Assembly: GCA_910584205.1 (NCBI GenBank)
Contig: CAJUAA010000019.1
Location: 10,040-74,039, forward strand
Origin: an uncultured Lachnospiraceae bacterium
GTDB taxonomy: Bacteria > Bacillota > Clostridia > Lachnospirales > Lachnospiraceae
Reading direction: 5' to 3'
DNA length: 64,000 bases
The number at the start of each line of letters is the position of its first letter. Positions within the stretch are counted from its first letter, which is position 1. This document shows positions 1 through 7,641 of this stretch, piece by piece. A model generated the notes under the pieces. That model was not told the DNA's origin and did no database searches. It worked only from the letters and a program-made list of their open reading frames with translations. The position numbers and the translations under genes were made by a program.

Positions 1-708
1 GGGCTTCTGTTTCTGATGCAGTCAGAAAAGCCGTGGGGGGCGTGGCTGTTTACGTTTGTGACGGCGGGCCTGCTTCTGTGGTCCGTGAGGTACGTGGGGC
101 TTCTGCTGGGGTGCATGGCGCTCTGGCAGAGCCGGCGGCTGAAGGCGGAGCAGCTTCTGCTGCTTCTGGCGGCGGGAGGCGCGCGTTTTTTTGCCGCTTA
201 CCGGGCGTGGCTTTCGGCCGGCTATACGCTGGTTACCTTCCACTGGCCCAATGTGTATGAGATCGTGGGAAAAGAGGCGGTGCAGGGACAGCTGATCGAT
301 CCGCTGGCGCTGGTGGGGCTTTTTCTCGCCTGCGGGCTGTCGGTGTTGTTTTTGTATCTGCATTCGTTTTGGGCGGGAGAGAACGGACCGGCTCCGGTGC
401 AGCTTCTGAGACTGTTTCTGTTCTGCGGGCTTTTTGCAGGATATCTGCTGCCCTATATGGACCAGTCGTACGGATATCTGCCCTGCGTTCTGGCAATAAT
501 TTATATGATGCTGGTGCCGGGGGAGTTTCCGGTGCCGATGGCGCTTCAGATCGTGGCCTTCACGGGATATCAGGAATGCTTCAACGGGGCGTCCATGATG
601 CCCATGGCAGTATTTGCCGTGCTGCAGCTTCTGGTGATCCTCTGGCTGGGCGCAGGGCTTCTGAGAGATGCGGGAATAGGATATGAGGTATGGAAACGAA
701 GAAATTAG
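1..708 (+). CDS. Polytopic membrane protein, 5'-truncated by window edge
   Basis: The reading frame is open to the first base, so only the C-terminal part (about 235 residues) is seen. An internal ATG at 16 exists, but there is no reason to prefer it as the start. The visible part is almost wholly hydrophobic, with about six membrane segments separated by short basic or aromatic loops, and ends in a short basic tail. Its stop overlaps the start of the next acyltransferase, so it is probably co-transcribed with two acyltransferases. The context suggests a role in building or exporting a surface glycan, perhaps as a membrane glycosyltransferase, but no catalytic motif is visible here. Function is therefore inferred from context only. 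Confidence 0.6.
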   Translation, partial: GLLFLMQSEKPWGAWLFTFVTAGLLLWSVRYVGLLLGCMALWQSRRLKAEQLLLLLAAGGARFFAAYRAWLSAGYTLVTFHWPNVYEIVGKEAVQGQLIDPLALVGLFLACGLSVLFLYLHSFWAGENGPAPVQLLRLFLFCGLFAGYLLPYMDQSYGYLPCVLAIIYMMLVPGEFPVPMALQIVAFTGYQECFNGASMMPMAVFAVLQLLVILWLGAGLLRDAGIGYEVWKRRN

Positions 709-1841
709 CATATCTGGACGGACTGAAGGGCCTGGGGTGCGTGATCGTATTTTTGACCCATTTTGTCTATGCGTTTTATTACGGTATGTATCAGTTTCAG
801 CCGGAGAGCTGCCATCTGCCGGGAAATCTGGACATTGCGGTCGGGAAATCCCCGCTGAACCTGTTTTTCAACGGAAATACGGCGGTGCGGCTTTTTCTGG
901 TCATCAGCGGCTATCTGCTCTGCAGGGGCTATTTTCTCACCGGAGATAAAAACAGGCTTGTACGCAGTGCGGAAAAACGGTATCTCCGTCTGATGCCGGC
1001 GGTGCTGGTTGTCAATGCGGTGATCTGTGTGTGCATGAAGCTTGGGCTGTATTACAATACGCCGGCGGCGGCGGCGGCGGGGTCGGAAGCGTGGTTCGCA
1101 GGCTTCAATGCGTTCGCTCCGTCTTTTTTGGGGATGCTGCAGGAATCGCTGTATGGCTGCTTTTTGTTCGGTATCAATCGCTATAACGGTGTGCTCTGGA
1201 CGATCCAGATTCTGTTCCTGGGGGCCTATCTGGATTATGCGCTGGCGGCTTTTGTGAGCCGGTTCCGATTCCGCTGGCTGCTGTACGCCGTGCTGGGGGC
1301 GGCGCTGCTGCGTACGGATTTTCTGAGTATTTTTCTCGGGTATGTGCTCTGCGATTTTATGCATACGGACTGGCCCTGGCGGAAACGGCTGTGCGGATGC
1401 CGGCCGCTGAACGGGTGCCTGCTGGCGGCGGGGCTCTATTTCATGAGTTATCCGTCCTCCGGATTCGGCTATGAAGGGACCATCTGGGGGATTCTTCCCA
1501 TGGTGCTTGTGAATTATTATCACATCTTCGGGGTGCTCTGTTTTGTGACGGCGGTACTGAATCTGGAACCCCTTCAACGTTTTTTTTCCATGCGCGGGTT
1601 CCTGTATATGGGGCGGATTTCCTATTCCCTGTATCTGATCCATTTTCTGGTGACGGCCACGTTCGGGGCATGGTTCCTGCTGGCCTTCCATGAAAGGCTG
1701 GGCTATAATATGGCCAGCCTTCTGAATCTGGTATTGACAGGAGGCATTACGGTTCTGCTGTCCGAGCTGTCGTTCCGTTACGTAGAACCGCTGAGCAGGA
1801 AAGGGGAGGTGCTGATTGGACGGATCTTTGGAGCAGAATGA
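690..1841 (+). CDS. Acyltransferase 3 family membrane protein
   Basis: This 383-residue polytopic protein has the acyltransferase-3 layout. The N-terminal segment LAYLDGLKGLGCVIVFLTHF places the family's conserved histidine at the end of the first membrane helix. It is followed by VISGYLL, multiple further helices, and a late SYSLYLIHF segment typical of the family. Such proteins move acetyl or other acyl groups from the cytoplasm onto extracellular sugars or wall polymers. The gene overlaps its neighbours on both sides (690-708 and 1816-1841), which suggests translational coupling. The substrate cannot be read from the sequence. Confidence 0.85.
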   Translation: METKKLAYLDGLKGLGCVIVFLTHFVYAFYYGMYQFQPESCHLPGNLDIAVGKSPLNLFFNGNTAVRLFLVISGYLLCRGYFLTGDKNRLVRSAEKRYLRLMPAVLVVNAVICVCMKLGLYYNTPAAAAAGSEAWFAGFNAFAPSFLGMLQESLYGCFLFGINRYNGVLWTIQILFLGAYLDYALAAFVSRFRFRWLLYAVLGAALLRTDFLSIFLGYVLCDFMHTDWPWRKRLCGCRPLNGCLLAAGLYFMSYPSSGFGYEGTIWGILPMVLVNYYHIFGVLCFVTAVLNLEPLQRFFSMRGFLYMGRISYSLYLIHFLVTATFGAWFLLAFHERLGYNMASLLNLVLTGGITVLLSELSFRYVEPLSRKGEVLIGRIFGAE

Positions 1842-2859
1842 GAAAAAAGAACGCCTTGGATGGCTGGATTTTGGAAAAGTCATGGGGATTCTGGTGGTGC
1901 TGCTGGTCCATGCGGAAGGCGCGCCGGGACCGGTGACCTTTTACGGGGGCATGTTCTACATGCCTGTCTTTTTCGTGGCGGCCGGGTATACCTTTCGATG
2001 CAGAGAGGGAGAAACGTATGGCAGTTATCTGAAGAAAAAGGTGAAGCGCCTGCTGGCGCCCTACGCCGGCACCAGCGCGTTTCTGTGGCTGTTTTTCTGG
2101 GTGAAGGATTCTCTGCTGGCGGGAACGCCCGGTGATCTGAAGCTCTTTTCCGTCCTGGGCGTCCTCTATTCCAGAAATCAGATGCATACCATGGCGTATG
2201 CCGGGGAAAATCCGGTGCTGCTAAACCTTCTGAACGCGCCGCTCTGGTTTCTGACGGCCATGTTCCTGACGTACGCCTGGTACGGGTTTGCCGTCCGAAG
2301 CAGAAGAAAATATGTGCTTCTGGCGTCCGGCGCTGTCCTGGCGGTTCTGTGGCATTACGGCACGACGTTTCTGCTGCCCTGGAGCCTGGACGCGGTTCCG
2401 CTGTTTGCCTGCTATCTGGCGGCGGGGGAGCTGCTGCGGGAGAAAAAGCAGGAAAAGCTGCTGGGAGAGCTGTGGTTTCTTGGCCTGCTGCTGATTGTAT
2501 TCCTTGTGTCCTCTCAGCTGAACGGCAGCATGAACCTGTCCAATGGAAATTACGGGCACAGTATCCTGCTTGGCCTGGCTTCCGGGACATCCGGTTCCCT
2601 TCTGGTCTTTGCGGCCGGCATGTGGCTGGAGAAAAAATTTCCTCCGGTCAGGAAGCTCTGCGTGCTGGCAGGGCAGGAGACGCTGACGGTTCTGTGCTTC
2701 CACATGTTCCTGTTCATGTTCATCCGGACCGGGGCTTCCCTGCTGGGGCTGCCCGGGACCCTGACCCGGGGGCTGCTGGTGGTTGGAAGCATGGTCGTGC
2801 TGACGGGGGCGGGATGGTTTGTACATCACAGGGGCTGGATAATTAAGAAAAAGGAATGA
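1816..2859 (+). CDS. Acyltransferase 3 family membrane protein
   Basis: A second acyltransferase-3 protein of 347 residues. The N-terminal motif LDFGKVMGILVVLLVHAEG carries the conserved membrane-end histidine, and AAGYTFR matches the SGYLF-type motif. About ten hydrophobic segments follow. The start is TTG at 1816, chosen because a strong AGGGGAGGT ribosome binding site ends five to six bases upstream. The gene overlaps the previous acyltransferase by 26 bases. Its TGA stop lies directly against the stop of the oppositely oriented gene at 2860, so it ends exactly where the ABC/BlaI island begins. Its C-terminus may have been reset by the insertion of that island. Confidence 0.85.
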   Translation: MDGSLEQNEKKERLGWLDFGKVMGILVVLLVHAEGAPGPVTFYGGMFYMPVFFVAAGYTFRCREGETYGSYLKKKVKRLLAPYAGTSAFLWLFFWVKDSLLAGTPGDLKLFSVLGVLYSRNQMHTMAYAGENPVLLNLLNAPLWFLTAMFLTYAWYGFAVRSRRKYVLLASGAVLAVLWHYGTTFLLPWSLDAVPLFACYLAAGELLREKKQEKLLGELWFLGLLLIVFLVSSQLNGSMNLSNGNYGHSILLGLASGTSGSLLVFAAGMWLEKKFPPVRKLCVLAGQETLTVLCFHMFLFMFIRTGASLLGLPGTLTRGLLVVGSMVVLTGAGWFVHHRGWIIKKKE

Positions 2860-3519
2860 TCATGGATACAGTTCCAGCAAACGGCCCTTCAGTGTTTCCA
2901 GGGCATCAAGGGCTGTCTGGGATGCTGCAAAAAATTCATTGTTTTTTACCTGACGATACGGAACATAGGTATGAACTCCGATGGTATCAACGATTCTGTT
3001 TTCGTGATTTTCATATGAAAATACCGGTGTGATGATATTATTACAGTACAGGGAATAAACAGGTGTTTTCTCTCCCAGGCTATCCTCCTGTTTCTCGATA
3101 AATACCAGATAGTCTTCTCCTGTATTCAGTACATTCACGAATCCCCGTTCCATGGAATAAGGCTCTCCGTACAGGCTTAAAGACCAGGTGTTGCAGGTAA
3201 GATAGATTTCTTCGCCCTCTCCAGGACCATTGCCCTGATACAGTTTTTTTACAATAACTGGCTGTCTGCTGGTAAAGGCCAGATGTTCAACTGCGCCCGC
3301 ACCGGTCACTTTTGCGACGATGGGCGCTCCTGGAAGTTTTTTCAGAAGCTCTTCACAGGCAGGTACGGCATGTTCTTCCAGAATTTCAGCTACAAAGATG
3401 GTATCAAGATAAGACGGGTCTCTGCTGATGTCTGTATAAGTCGCTTTTTTGCTGATTCCAAAGCAGGCGCCTGTCAAAAGAGCCAGAATCGTTATCCATA
3501 AATGAAGATATCGTCTCAT
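2860..3519 (-). CDS. Exported protein of unknown function, ABC island
   Basis: A 219-residue protein with a basic N-terminus, one hydrophobic segment (about residues 5-22) and a cysteine at about 19. It could be a signal anchor or an atypical lipoprotein, since the residues before the cysteine (TGA) are a poor lipobox. The remainder is soluble, acidic and rich in beta-type residues, with cysteines near 54, 107 and 156. I do not recognise a family. It is the last gene of a seven-gene minus-strand run and overlaps the ABC ATPase by four bases, so it should be made together with the transporter. A periplasm-side partner or immunity-like role is possible but is inference. Confidence 0.7.
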   Translation of the reverse strand: MRRYLHLWITILALLTGACFGISKKATYTDISRDPSYLDTIFVAEILEEHAVPACEELLKKLPGAPIVAKVTGAGAVEHLAFTSRQPVIVKKLYQGNGPGEGEEIYLTCNTWSLSLYGEPYSMERGFVNVLNTGEDYLVFIEKQEDSLGEKTPVYSLYCNNIITPVFSYENHENRIVDTIGVHTYVPYRQVKNNEFFAASQTALDALETLKGRLLELYP

Positions 3520-4163
3520 GCACCCGCACCTCCTGTCAGTCTGCCGTCAGCCATATGATACATATGATCCGCCAGAAGCGTCATATCTTCCCGGTTATGG
3601 CTGGCAAGAAGAATCAATGCGCCTCTTTCTTTCTCCTGATGGATCAACGTTCTGATTTTCCAAACACCCGACTCATCCAGTCCATTCGTAGGTTCGTCCA
3701 GCATGATGATATCCGGCTGCTCCATTACTGCCTGTGCAATTGCAAGGCGCTGCTTCATTCCCATGGAATATTTCCTGTAGGTGCGTTTGTCGCAAGGGTC
3801 CAGCCCAACCCGTTCCATCGCTTCACAGATCATCTGCCAATTTGCAGCTTTTTTTATCCCGGCCAGATAAGAAAGGTTTTCCATTCCCGTCATATTTGGA
3901 TACAGCCCTGCATGCTCAAGAACAATGCCAAGATTTGGCAGAACGGAAAAATCCTGATGAAGTTTTTGACCATCCCAGCAGATGCTGCCGGAATCAACTT
4001 TCATCAGTCCGGAAAGAGCCCGGAACAACATCGTCTTACCGGATCCGTTTCTTCCCCATAATCCATATATATGTCCGCTTTCCAGCTCGAAAGAAATATC
4101 GGTCAAAATCTTATGGTTTCGTATGCTTTTATTGATTCTGCATGCTTTCAGCAGTTTGCTCAT
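3516..4163 (-). CDS. ABC transporter ATP-binding protein
   Basis: This 215-residue single-domain ABC ATPase has Walker A GRNGSGKT (about residues 37-44), the signature YSMGMKQRL, Walker B IIMLDEPTNGLD and a switch histidine in LLASHN. It is the size of a stand-alone subunit that pairs with separate permeases. One-base spacing to the upstream permease and a four-base overlap with the downstream gene indicate one operon. The subfamily resembles drug or bacteriocin export and self-protection transporters of the BcrA/NatA kind. The substrate is not known. The neighbouring small secreted protein is the obvious candidate cargo or target. Confidence 0.93.
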   Translation of the reverse strand: MSKLLKACRINKSIRNHKILTDISFELESGHIYGLWGRNGSGKTMLFRALSGLMKVDSGSICWDGQKLHQDFSVLPNLGIVLEHAGLYPNMTGMENLSYLAGIKKAANWQMICEAMERVGLDPCDKRTYRKYSMGMKQRLAIAQAVMEQPDIIMLDEPTNGLDESGVWKIRTLIHQEKERGALILLASHNREDMTLLADHMYHMADGRLTGGAGA

Positions 4164-4164
4164 A

Positions 4165-4962
4165 TTACATCATCTCCATTTCCCGGTTGTCTGTCAACAG
4201 TTCCGATCTGTGAATCAAAATTCCCCCTGTAATGATGACGACGATACAGCACATCGTCAAGAACAGCAGAGCATGTGTTGATTTCATGGAATACGTTCCT
4301 TCAAACTGCCAGCCAAGAACCGTACAGGATATCGGGTTTAGCTGTACCAGTTTTTCGATCATCAGGTTAGAAGCATGTCTGGTTTCCAGAAAACCTGCTA
4401 TACCAAGACCTGCAAGGCCGATCGTCTGGATTCCCATTACAACAACTGCCGCCATACTGCTGCCGGATATAAGAGCCAGAAGATTCATCAGAAGTATCCA
4501 GCTGAAGTTCCACAGGAAGAAGACGGACAGGTGGCAACCCAGTATGATAAGACCATCCTGCCGGAACTTCACCCGAAAACAGAAGGAACTGAGCAGGATC
4601 ACCGTCCCTGTGAGGACAGTCTCAAATATGCAAACTTTTACGAACAGGGAAATCAGGATACTTCTGTACCACTTCAGCCGGTTTGTGCATCTGCTGAATA
4701 CGTAGACGCCCGCAGTGCAGAAATGATGGTACAGATCAATCCCCCAGATCATGGACACTGCATAACAGGGCAGCATCCGAAGCATATAGCTCAGCAGCTC
4801 CGGCAGAGAACATCCCATGACAAAGCTGCCTCTTGAGCCGCTTAGCTGAAGAATAACCTCGCTCAGAGATATTTCCCGGTCATATGGGTTTACAAATGCA
4901 GTCATAAGATAGACGCCGGATATCAGTCCCCAGAGCGAAGCTCTTATTTTTTCAGACTTCAT
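4165..4962 (-). CDS. ABC-2-like permease, ABC island
   Basis: A 265-residue membrane protein with about six hydrophobic segments, a basic N-terminus and a short charged C-terminus. It sits one base upstream of the ABC ATPase and overlaps the preceding permease by four bases, so it is almost certainly one of the two membrane subunits of this exporter. It has no periplasmic binding domain or peptidase domain. The coding region is clearly AT-richer than the flanking acyltransferase genes, consistent with separate ancestry of the island. Family assignment rests on topology and context. Confidence 0.82.
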   Translation of the reverse strand: MKSEKIRASLWGLISGVYLMTAFVNPYDREISLSEVILQLSGSRGSFVMGCSLPELLSYMLRMLPCYAVSMIWGIDLYHHFCTAGVYVFSRCTNRLKWYRSILISLFVKVCIFETVLTGTVILLSSFCFRVKFRQDGLIILGCHLSVFFLWNFSWILLMNLLALISGSSMAAVVVMGIQTIGLAGLGIAGFLETRHASNLMIEKLVQLNPISCTVLGWQFEGTYSMKSTHALLFLTMCCIVVIITGGILIHRSELLTDNREMEMM

Positions 4963-5807
4963 CCGTATCGCTCCTGCCTTTTCCCAATCTCATATAGACC
5001 GATAACTGCCAGAAACAGGAAAGCTGCTGCAGCGGGCAGATACCAGCAGAATTTTCTGTTGTCGTTAAAAAGCAGCAGATATTCGTACCAGCTGATCTGG
5101 CAGCTTCCTGCGGAAAACAGTTCATTCAGATACAGGGTACTGTTTAAAAGCAGAAATGACGGGAAGAACAGAACTACCCGATACTTTATGGAAAAGCAAA
5201 ATGAGACTGCCGTTGTAAATGCAGCCATGATACCAGAACAGATTCCGAACAGAAACGTTCCAAGAACTGCATAAAGAACCGGAGAAACCATATAGACCAT
5301 GCATGTTGGATAGCGGTGTACCATTTCTGCATATTCCTGACTGTAAATACTCAGATTTGTCAGATCTCCGTGTGAATCAGAAGGAAAAGAGACACAGGTA
5401 ATCAGTATTTCCACAAAAAACGGAAGCGTAAAAACAAGAACAGTAGTAAGGAAAACAGACAAAAGTTTCGCCTGCATGTAATGTTTCTTTCCCAGACGTG
5501 CAGTCAGATAAAGCTCCTCTTTTGTCTGCCGTTCTTTTGCATAAGACAGTCCGGCAGCCAGCGGGACCAGTAACGGATACAGCATGGTAAACAGCAGAAC
5601 AGTATCCGCATCATAGTATGTTTTGTTGTAACTGAGCGTAAGCAGCTTCACGGGTTCGTACATCTGAGACACGTCAAGCCCCTGAAAGGTAACTACATTT
5701 CTCAGGTAATTCCAAAGGACGATCCAGAATAAAACCGTCAGTGTGAATCCGGCTTCCCGCTGCTTTAATAAAAATCCTGTTTGTCGTAAACTTTCTTTTA
5801 ACAGCAT
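4959..5807 (-). CDS. ABC-2-like permease, ABC island
   Basis: A 282-residue membrane protein with roughly six to seven hydrophobic segments and a long extracytoplasmic loop (about residues 35-68 and again 130-165). The order, a loop after helix one and a membrane-proximal AGLSYAKERQTKEEL segment, resembles ABC-2-type permeases, whose cytoplasmic helix after TM2 contacts the ATPase. It overlaps the second permease by four bases. The two permeases are not close copies of each other, so the transporter is probably a heterodimer in the membrane. A ribosome binding site (GAGGTT) lies just upstream. Confidence 0.82.
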   Translation of the reverse strand: MLLKESLRQTGFLLKQREAGFTLTVLFWIVLWNYLRNVVTFQGLDVSQMYEPVKLLTLSYNKTYYDADTVLLFTMLYPLLVPLAAGLSYAKERQTKEELYLTARLGKKHYMQAKLLSVFLTTVLVFTLPFFVEILITCVSFPSDSHGDLTNLSIYSQEYAEMVHRYPTCMVYMVSPVLYAVLGTFLFGICSGIMAAFTTAVSFCFSIKYRVVLFFPSFLLLNSTLYLNELFSAGSCQISWYEYLLLFNDNRKFCWYLPAAAAFLFLAVIGLYEIGKRQERYG

Positions 5808-5879
5808 ATGTATAACCTCTGTCTGGCCGGAGCGGAAAATATTTATTTTCCTGCTCCGGGTGGTATCTGTTTTTGCTAT

Positions 5880-6296
5880 TTATCTCCCGTTATAATAAAC
5901 GGATGCGTTTGCTGATGCTTTTGTATTTCCGCGGAATTGGAAACCTACAAATCTTGTTGACAGGTACCCCTCTTTGATGGTGATTGTTGAATTTGATGAA
6001 GCGGATTCACTCAAAAGAACTTCATCGCTGATAACACCCCCATATCCATTGGTCACTCTGCATCGTATTTGTTTAAATGTATCTGTTCCAGAATCAGGAT
6101 ATACAGAGTAGCATCTGGCATATACAGTTGAATACTGGCCTGAACGTGAATCTGTATGATCCGAATCGGAAGTCCATGTCATATTTGCAAGAATCGCTAC
6201 GTCTGCAGATTTTGCCAGACTTGTCATGTTGCCTGCAAATAAAAGCATTGCTGCAAAAATATAAGAGATCATCTTTTTAGCTGTTTTTCTTTTCAT
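5880..6296 (-). CDS. Small secreted protein, candidate transporter cargo
   Basis: A 138-residue protein starting with a clean signal peptide: lysine-rich head, hydrophobic core IFAAMLLFAG, then SLAKS with probable cleavage after alanine at about residue 28. The mature part (about 110 residues) is rich in Ser, Thr, Tyr and Asn, has two cysteines in YARCYS and QIRCRV that could pair, and ends in ASVYYNGR. The composition suggests an all-beta secreted domain. I do not recognise a family. The C-terminal pattern loosely recalls lactococcin-972-type bacteriocins, but the similarity is too weak to assign. It lies between the M56 protease and the permeases in a BlaI-type operon. AGGAAG forms the ribosome binding site. 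Confidence 0.75.
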   Translation of the reverse strand: MKRKTAKKMISYIFAAMLLFAGNMTSLAKSADVAILANMTWTSDSDHTDSRSGQYSTVYARCYSVYPDSGTDTFKQIRCRVTNGYGGVISDEVLLSESASSNSTITIKEGYLSTRFVGFQFRGNTKASANASVYYNGR

Positions 6297-6324
6297 TTAA
6301 TTCTTCCTTTCGATACTGAGACAT

Positions 6325-7176
6325 TCAATGAAGAATGTACATAACGAGTTTCATCATGGTTTCTTTTTCCTGTTCTGCGAATGCGCTGACTGGAGGCGGA
6401 TACAAATCAGAAGCCGTCTGGGCAGCCAGCAGTACAGAGTACTCTTTTTTCGTATACCAGGGCCGGTTCATGGAAGAGCGCAGATCACACACGATCTCTT
6501 GATAGTGGATTATGTCCCAAAACTGTCGGTACACGACCGGATTAAACCAGTGTATGCATAAAATCACAACGCCGAACATCCGCCAGCACAGATCCTTTGC
6601 CATGATGTGGTTTGTTTCATGCTCCAGAATGATTCGAAGCTCTTTCTCTGTATAGGATTTGTCAGGAAAAAGAATCAGATTCTTTTTTCCTCTGCGGACA
6701 GAAACCGGCGAACAGAGAGTATGGTTGTGATAAAATGAAAGTCCGGCCTTGGGAAAACGCTTCTGATATTCCAGAAAAAGCTTCTGGCAGTCTCTGCGGC
6801 TTATGTCTTTGTTTTCTTTCAGCAGCCTGGAAACTGCTGCATTTCTTTGACAGTTGCTGTTTATAACCGTTATCAGGCCACAGATCCACACAATACCCAG
6901 TAGCCCAAAAACCAGATACATTCCTGGAGACATTCCCAGAAGAAAATCGCCATCGTATATAATGTTTCCATGATACCAGCTTATTCTGGAGAAAGATACA
7001 TACGCAAATGTAACCGGAATCACATACATGAGAAGTGCTGTCTTTCGAACGGCCAGCGCCAGGAAATAGTTTTCTTTCTTCCAGAATTTTTTCCAGCAGC
7101 AGATCACCGCATAAGCCAGACTTCCCGCAACGCTCTCAAACAGCAGACAGGATAGAAACAGTCTAATCCATTGCAT
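6325..7176 (-). CDS. M56 family metalloprotease, BlaR1-like, no sensor domain
   Basis: A 283-residue membrane protease. Three to four N-terminal hydrophobic segments precede a zinc site HETNH (HExxH form), then a further membrane segment in HWFNPVVYR and the downstream QEIVCD motif that supplies the third zinc ligand in M56 peptidases. Full BlaR1/MecR1 proteins are about 585 residues and end in an extracellular penicillin-binding domain. Here the chain stops soon after the protease domain, so the signal is unlikely to be a bound beta-lactam. It overlaps the repressor gene by 14 bases, the usual arrangement of a blaI-blaR1 pair in which the protease inactivates the repressor. Confidence 0.88.
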   Translation of the reverse strand: MQWIRLFLSCLLFESVAGSLAYAVICCWKKFWKKENYFLALAVRKTALLMYVIPVTFAYVSFSRISWYHGNIIYDGDFLLGMSPGMYLVFGLLGIVWICGLITVINSNCQRNAAVSRLLKENKDISRRDCQKLFLEYQKRFPKAGLSFYHNHTLCSPVSVRRGKKNLILFPDKSYTEKELRIILEHETNHIMAKDLCWRMFGVVILCIHWFNPVVYRQFWDIIHYQEIVCDLRSSMNRPWYTKKEYSVLLAAQTASDLYPPPVSAFAEQEKETMMKLVMYILH

Positions 7177-7537
7177 CCAGAAGTCTCCTTATTTTTTCTT
7201 TTTCATCTTCCGTCAGTTTTGCAGTTCGGGTAAAAGACGCGATCAGCCCATCAAGTCCGCCCTCTTCCCAGAAGGAGATCTGTCGGTCCAGTTCTCTTTT
7301 GCGATAGGACGCTGCTGTAACCAGTGGATAATAATAGAATGTCCGTCCTTTTCTCTCCATTGACAGATAATTCTTTTTCACCATTCTGCTCAGAAACGTG
7401 GAGATGGTCTGTACCTTCCACTTTTTATCATATCGTTCGTTTGTTTGCATCATGATTTCCTGTACTGTCAACGGATCTTCATTCTCCCAGATTGTTTTCA
7501 TTACTAAAAGTTCGCTGTCTGTCAGCCAGTTCTGCAT
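7163..7537 (-). CDS. BlaI/MecI family transcriptional repressor
   Basis: At 124 residues this matches the family length. The winged helix is visible: LTDSELLVMKTIWENEDPLT, then the recognition region KWKVQTISTFLSRMVKKN and the wing MERKGRTFYYYPL. A C-terminal dimerisation part with KLTEDEKEKIRRLLDAM follows. Members repress their own operon and are cleaved after M56 protease signalling. It is first in the minus-strand operon. The start has a GAGGAA ribosome binding site five bases upstream, and a dyad lies about 40 bases further upstream. The regulated genes are probably the six that follow. Confidence 0.92.
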   Translation of the reverse strand: MQNWLTDSELLVMKTIWENEDPLTVQEIMMQTNERYDKKWKVQTISTFLSRMVKKNYLSMERKGRTFYYYPLVTAASYRKRELDRQISFWEEGGLDGLIASFTRTAKLTEDEKEKIRRLLDAMD

Positions 7538-7577
7538 CTCATTTCCTCAGCTTTCAACTATTCAATTACATAAATAG

Positions 7578-7599
7578 TACAACTAATGATATAGTTATA
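7578..7599 (-). promoter_or_regulatory. Candidate BlaI-type operator dyad upstream of repressor gene
   Basis: Arms AACTA (7581-7585) and TAGTT (7592-7596) form a perfect inverted repeat around a six-base AT-rich centre, with partial extension outward. It lies 40-60 bases upstream of the repressor start in an AT-rich promoter region. BlaI/CopY-type repressors bind dyads of this size, often with TACA/TGTA cores. Assignment is by position and symmetry. Confidence 0.5.
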
Positions 7600-7641
7600 T
7601 TATCGCTTTTTAAACAGATATGCAACACTTTTTTGTATTTA

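Noticed and set aside
5880..6296. Assignment of the small secreted protein as lactococcin-972 bacteriocin
   Set aside because: Size, signal peptide, nearby ABC genes and a YYN-type C-terminus are suggestive, but the characteristic tryptophan/glycine pattern is not present. A profile search would be needed.
6325..7537. Beta-lactam resistance operon
   Set aside because: BlaI and an M56 protease are present, but no beta-lactamase or PBP gene is, and the protease lacks the penicillin-binding domain.
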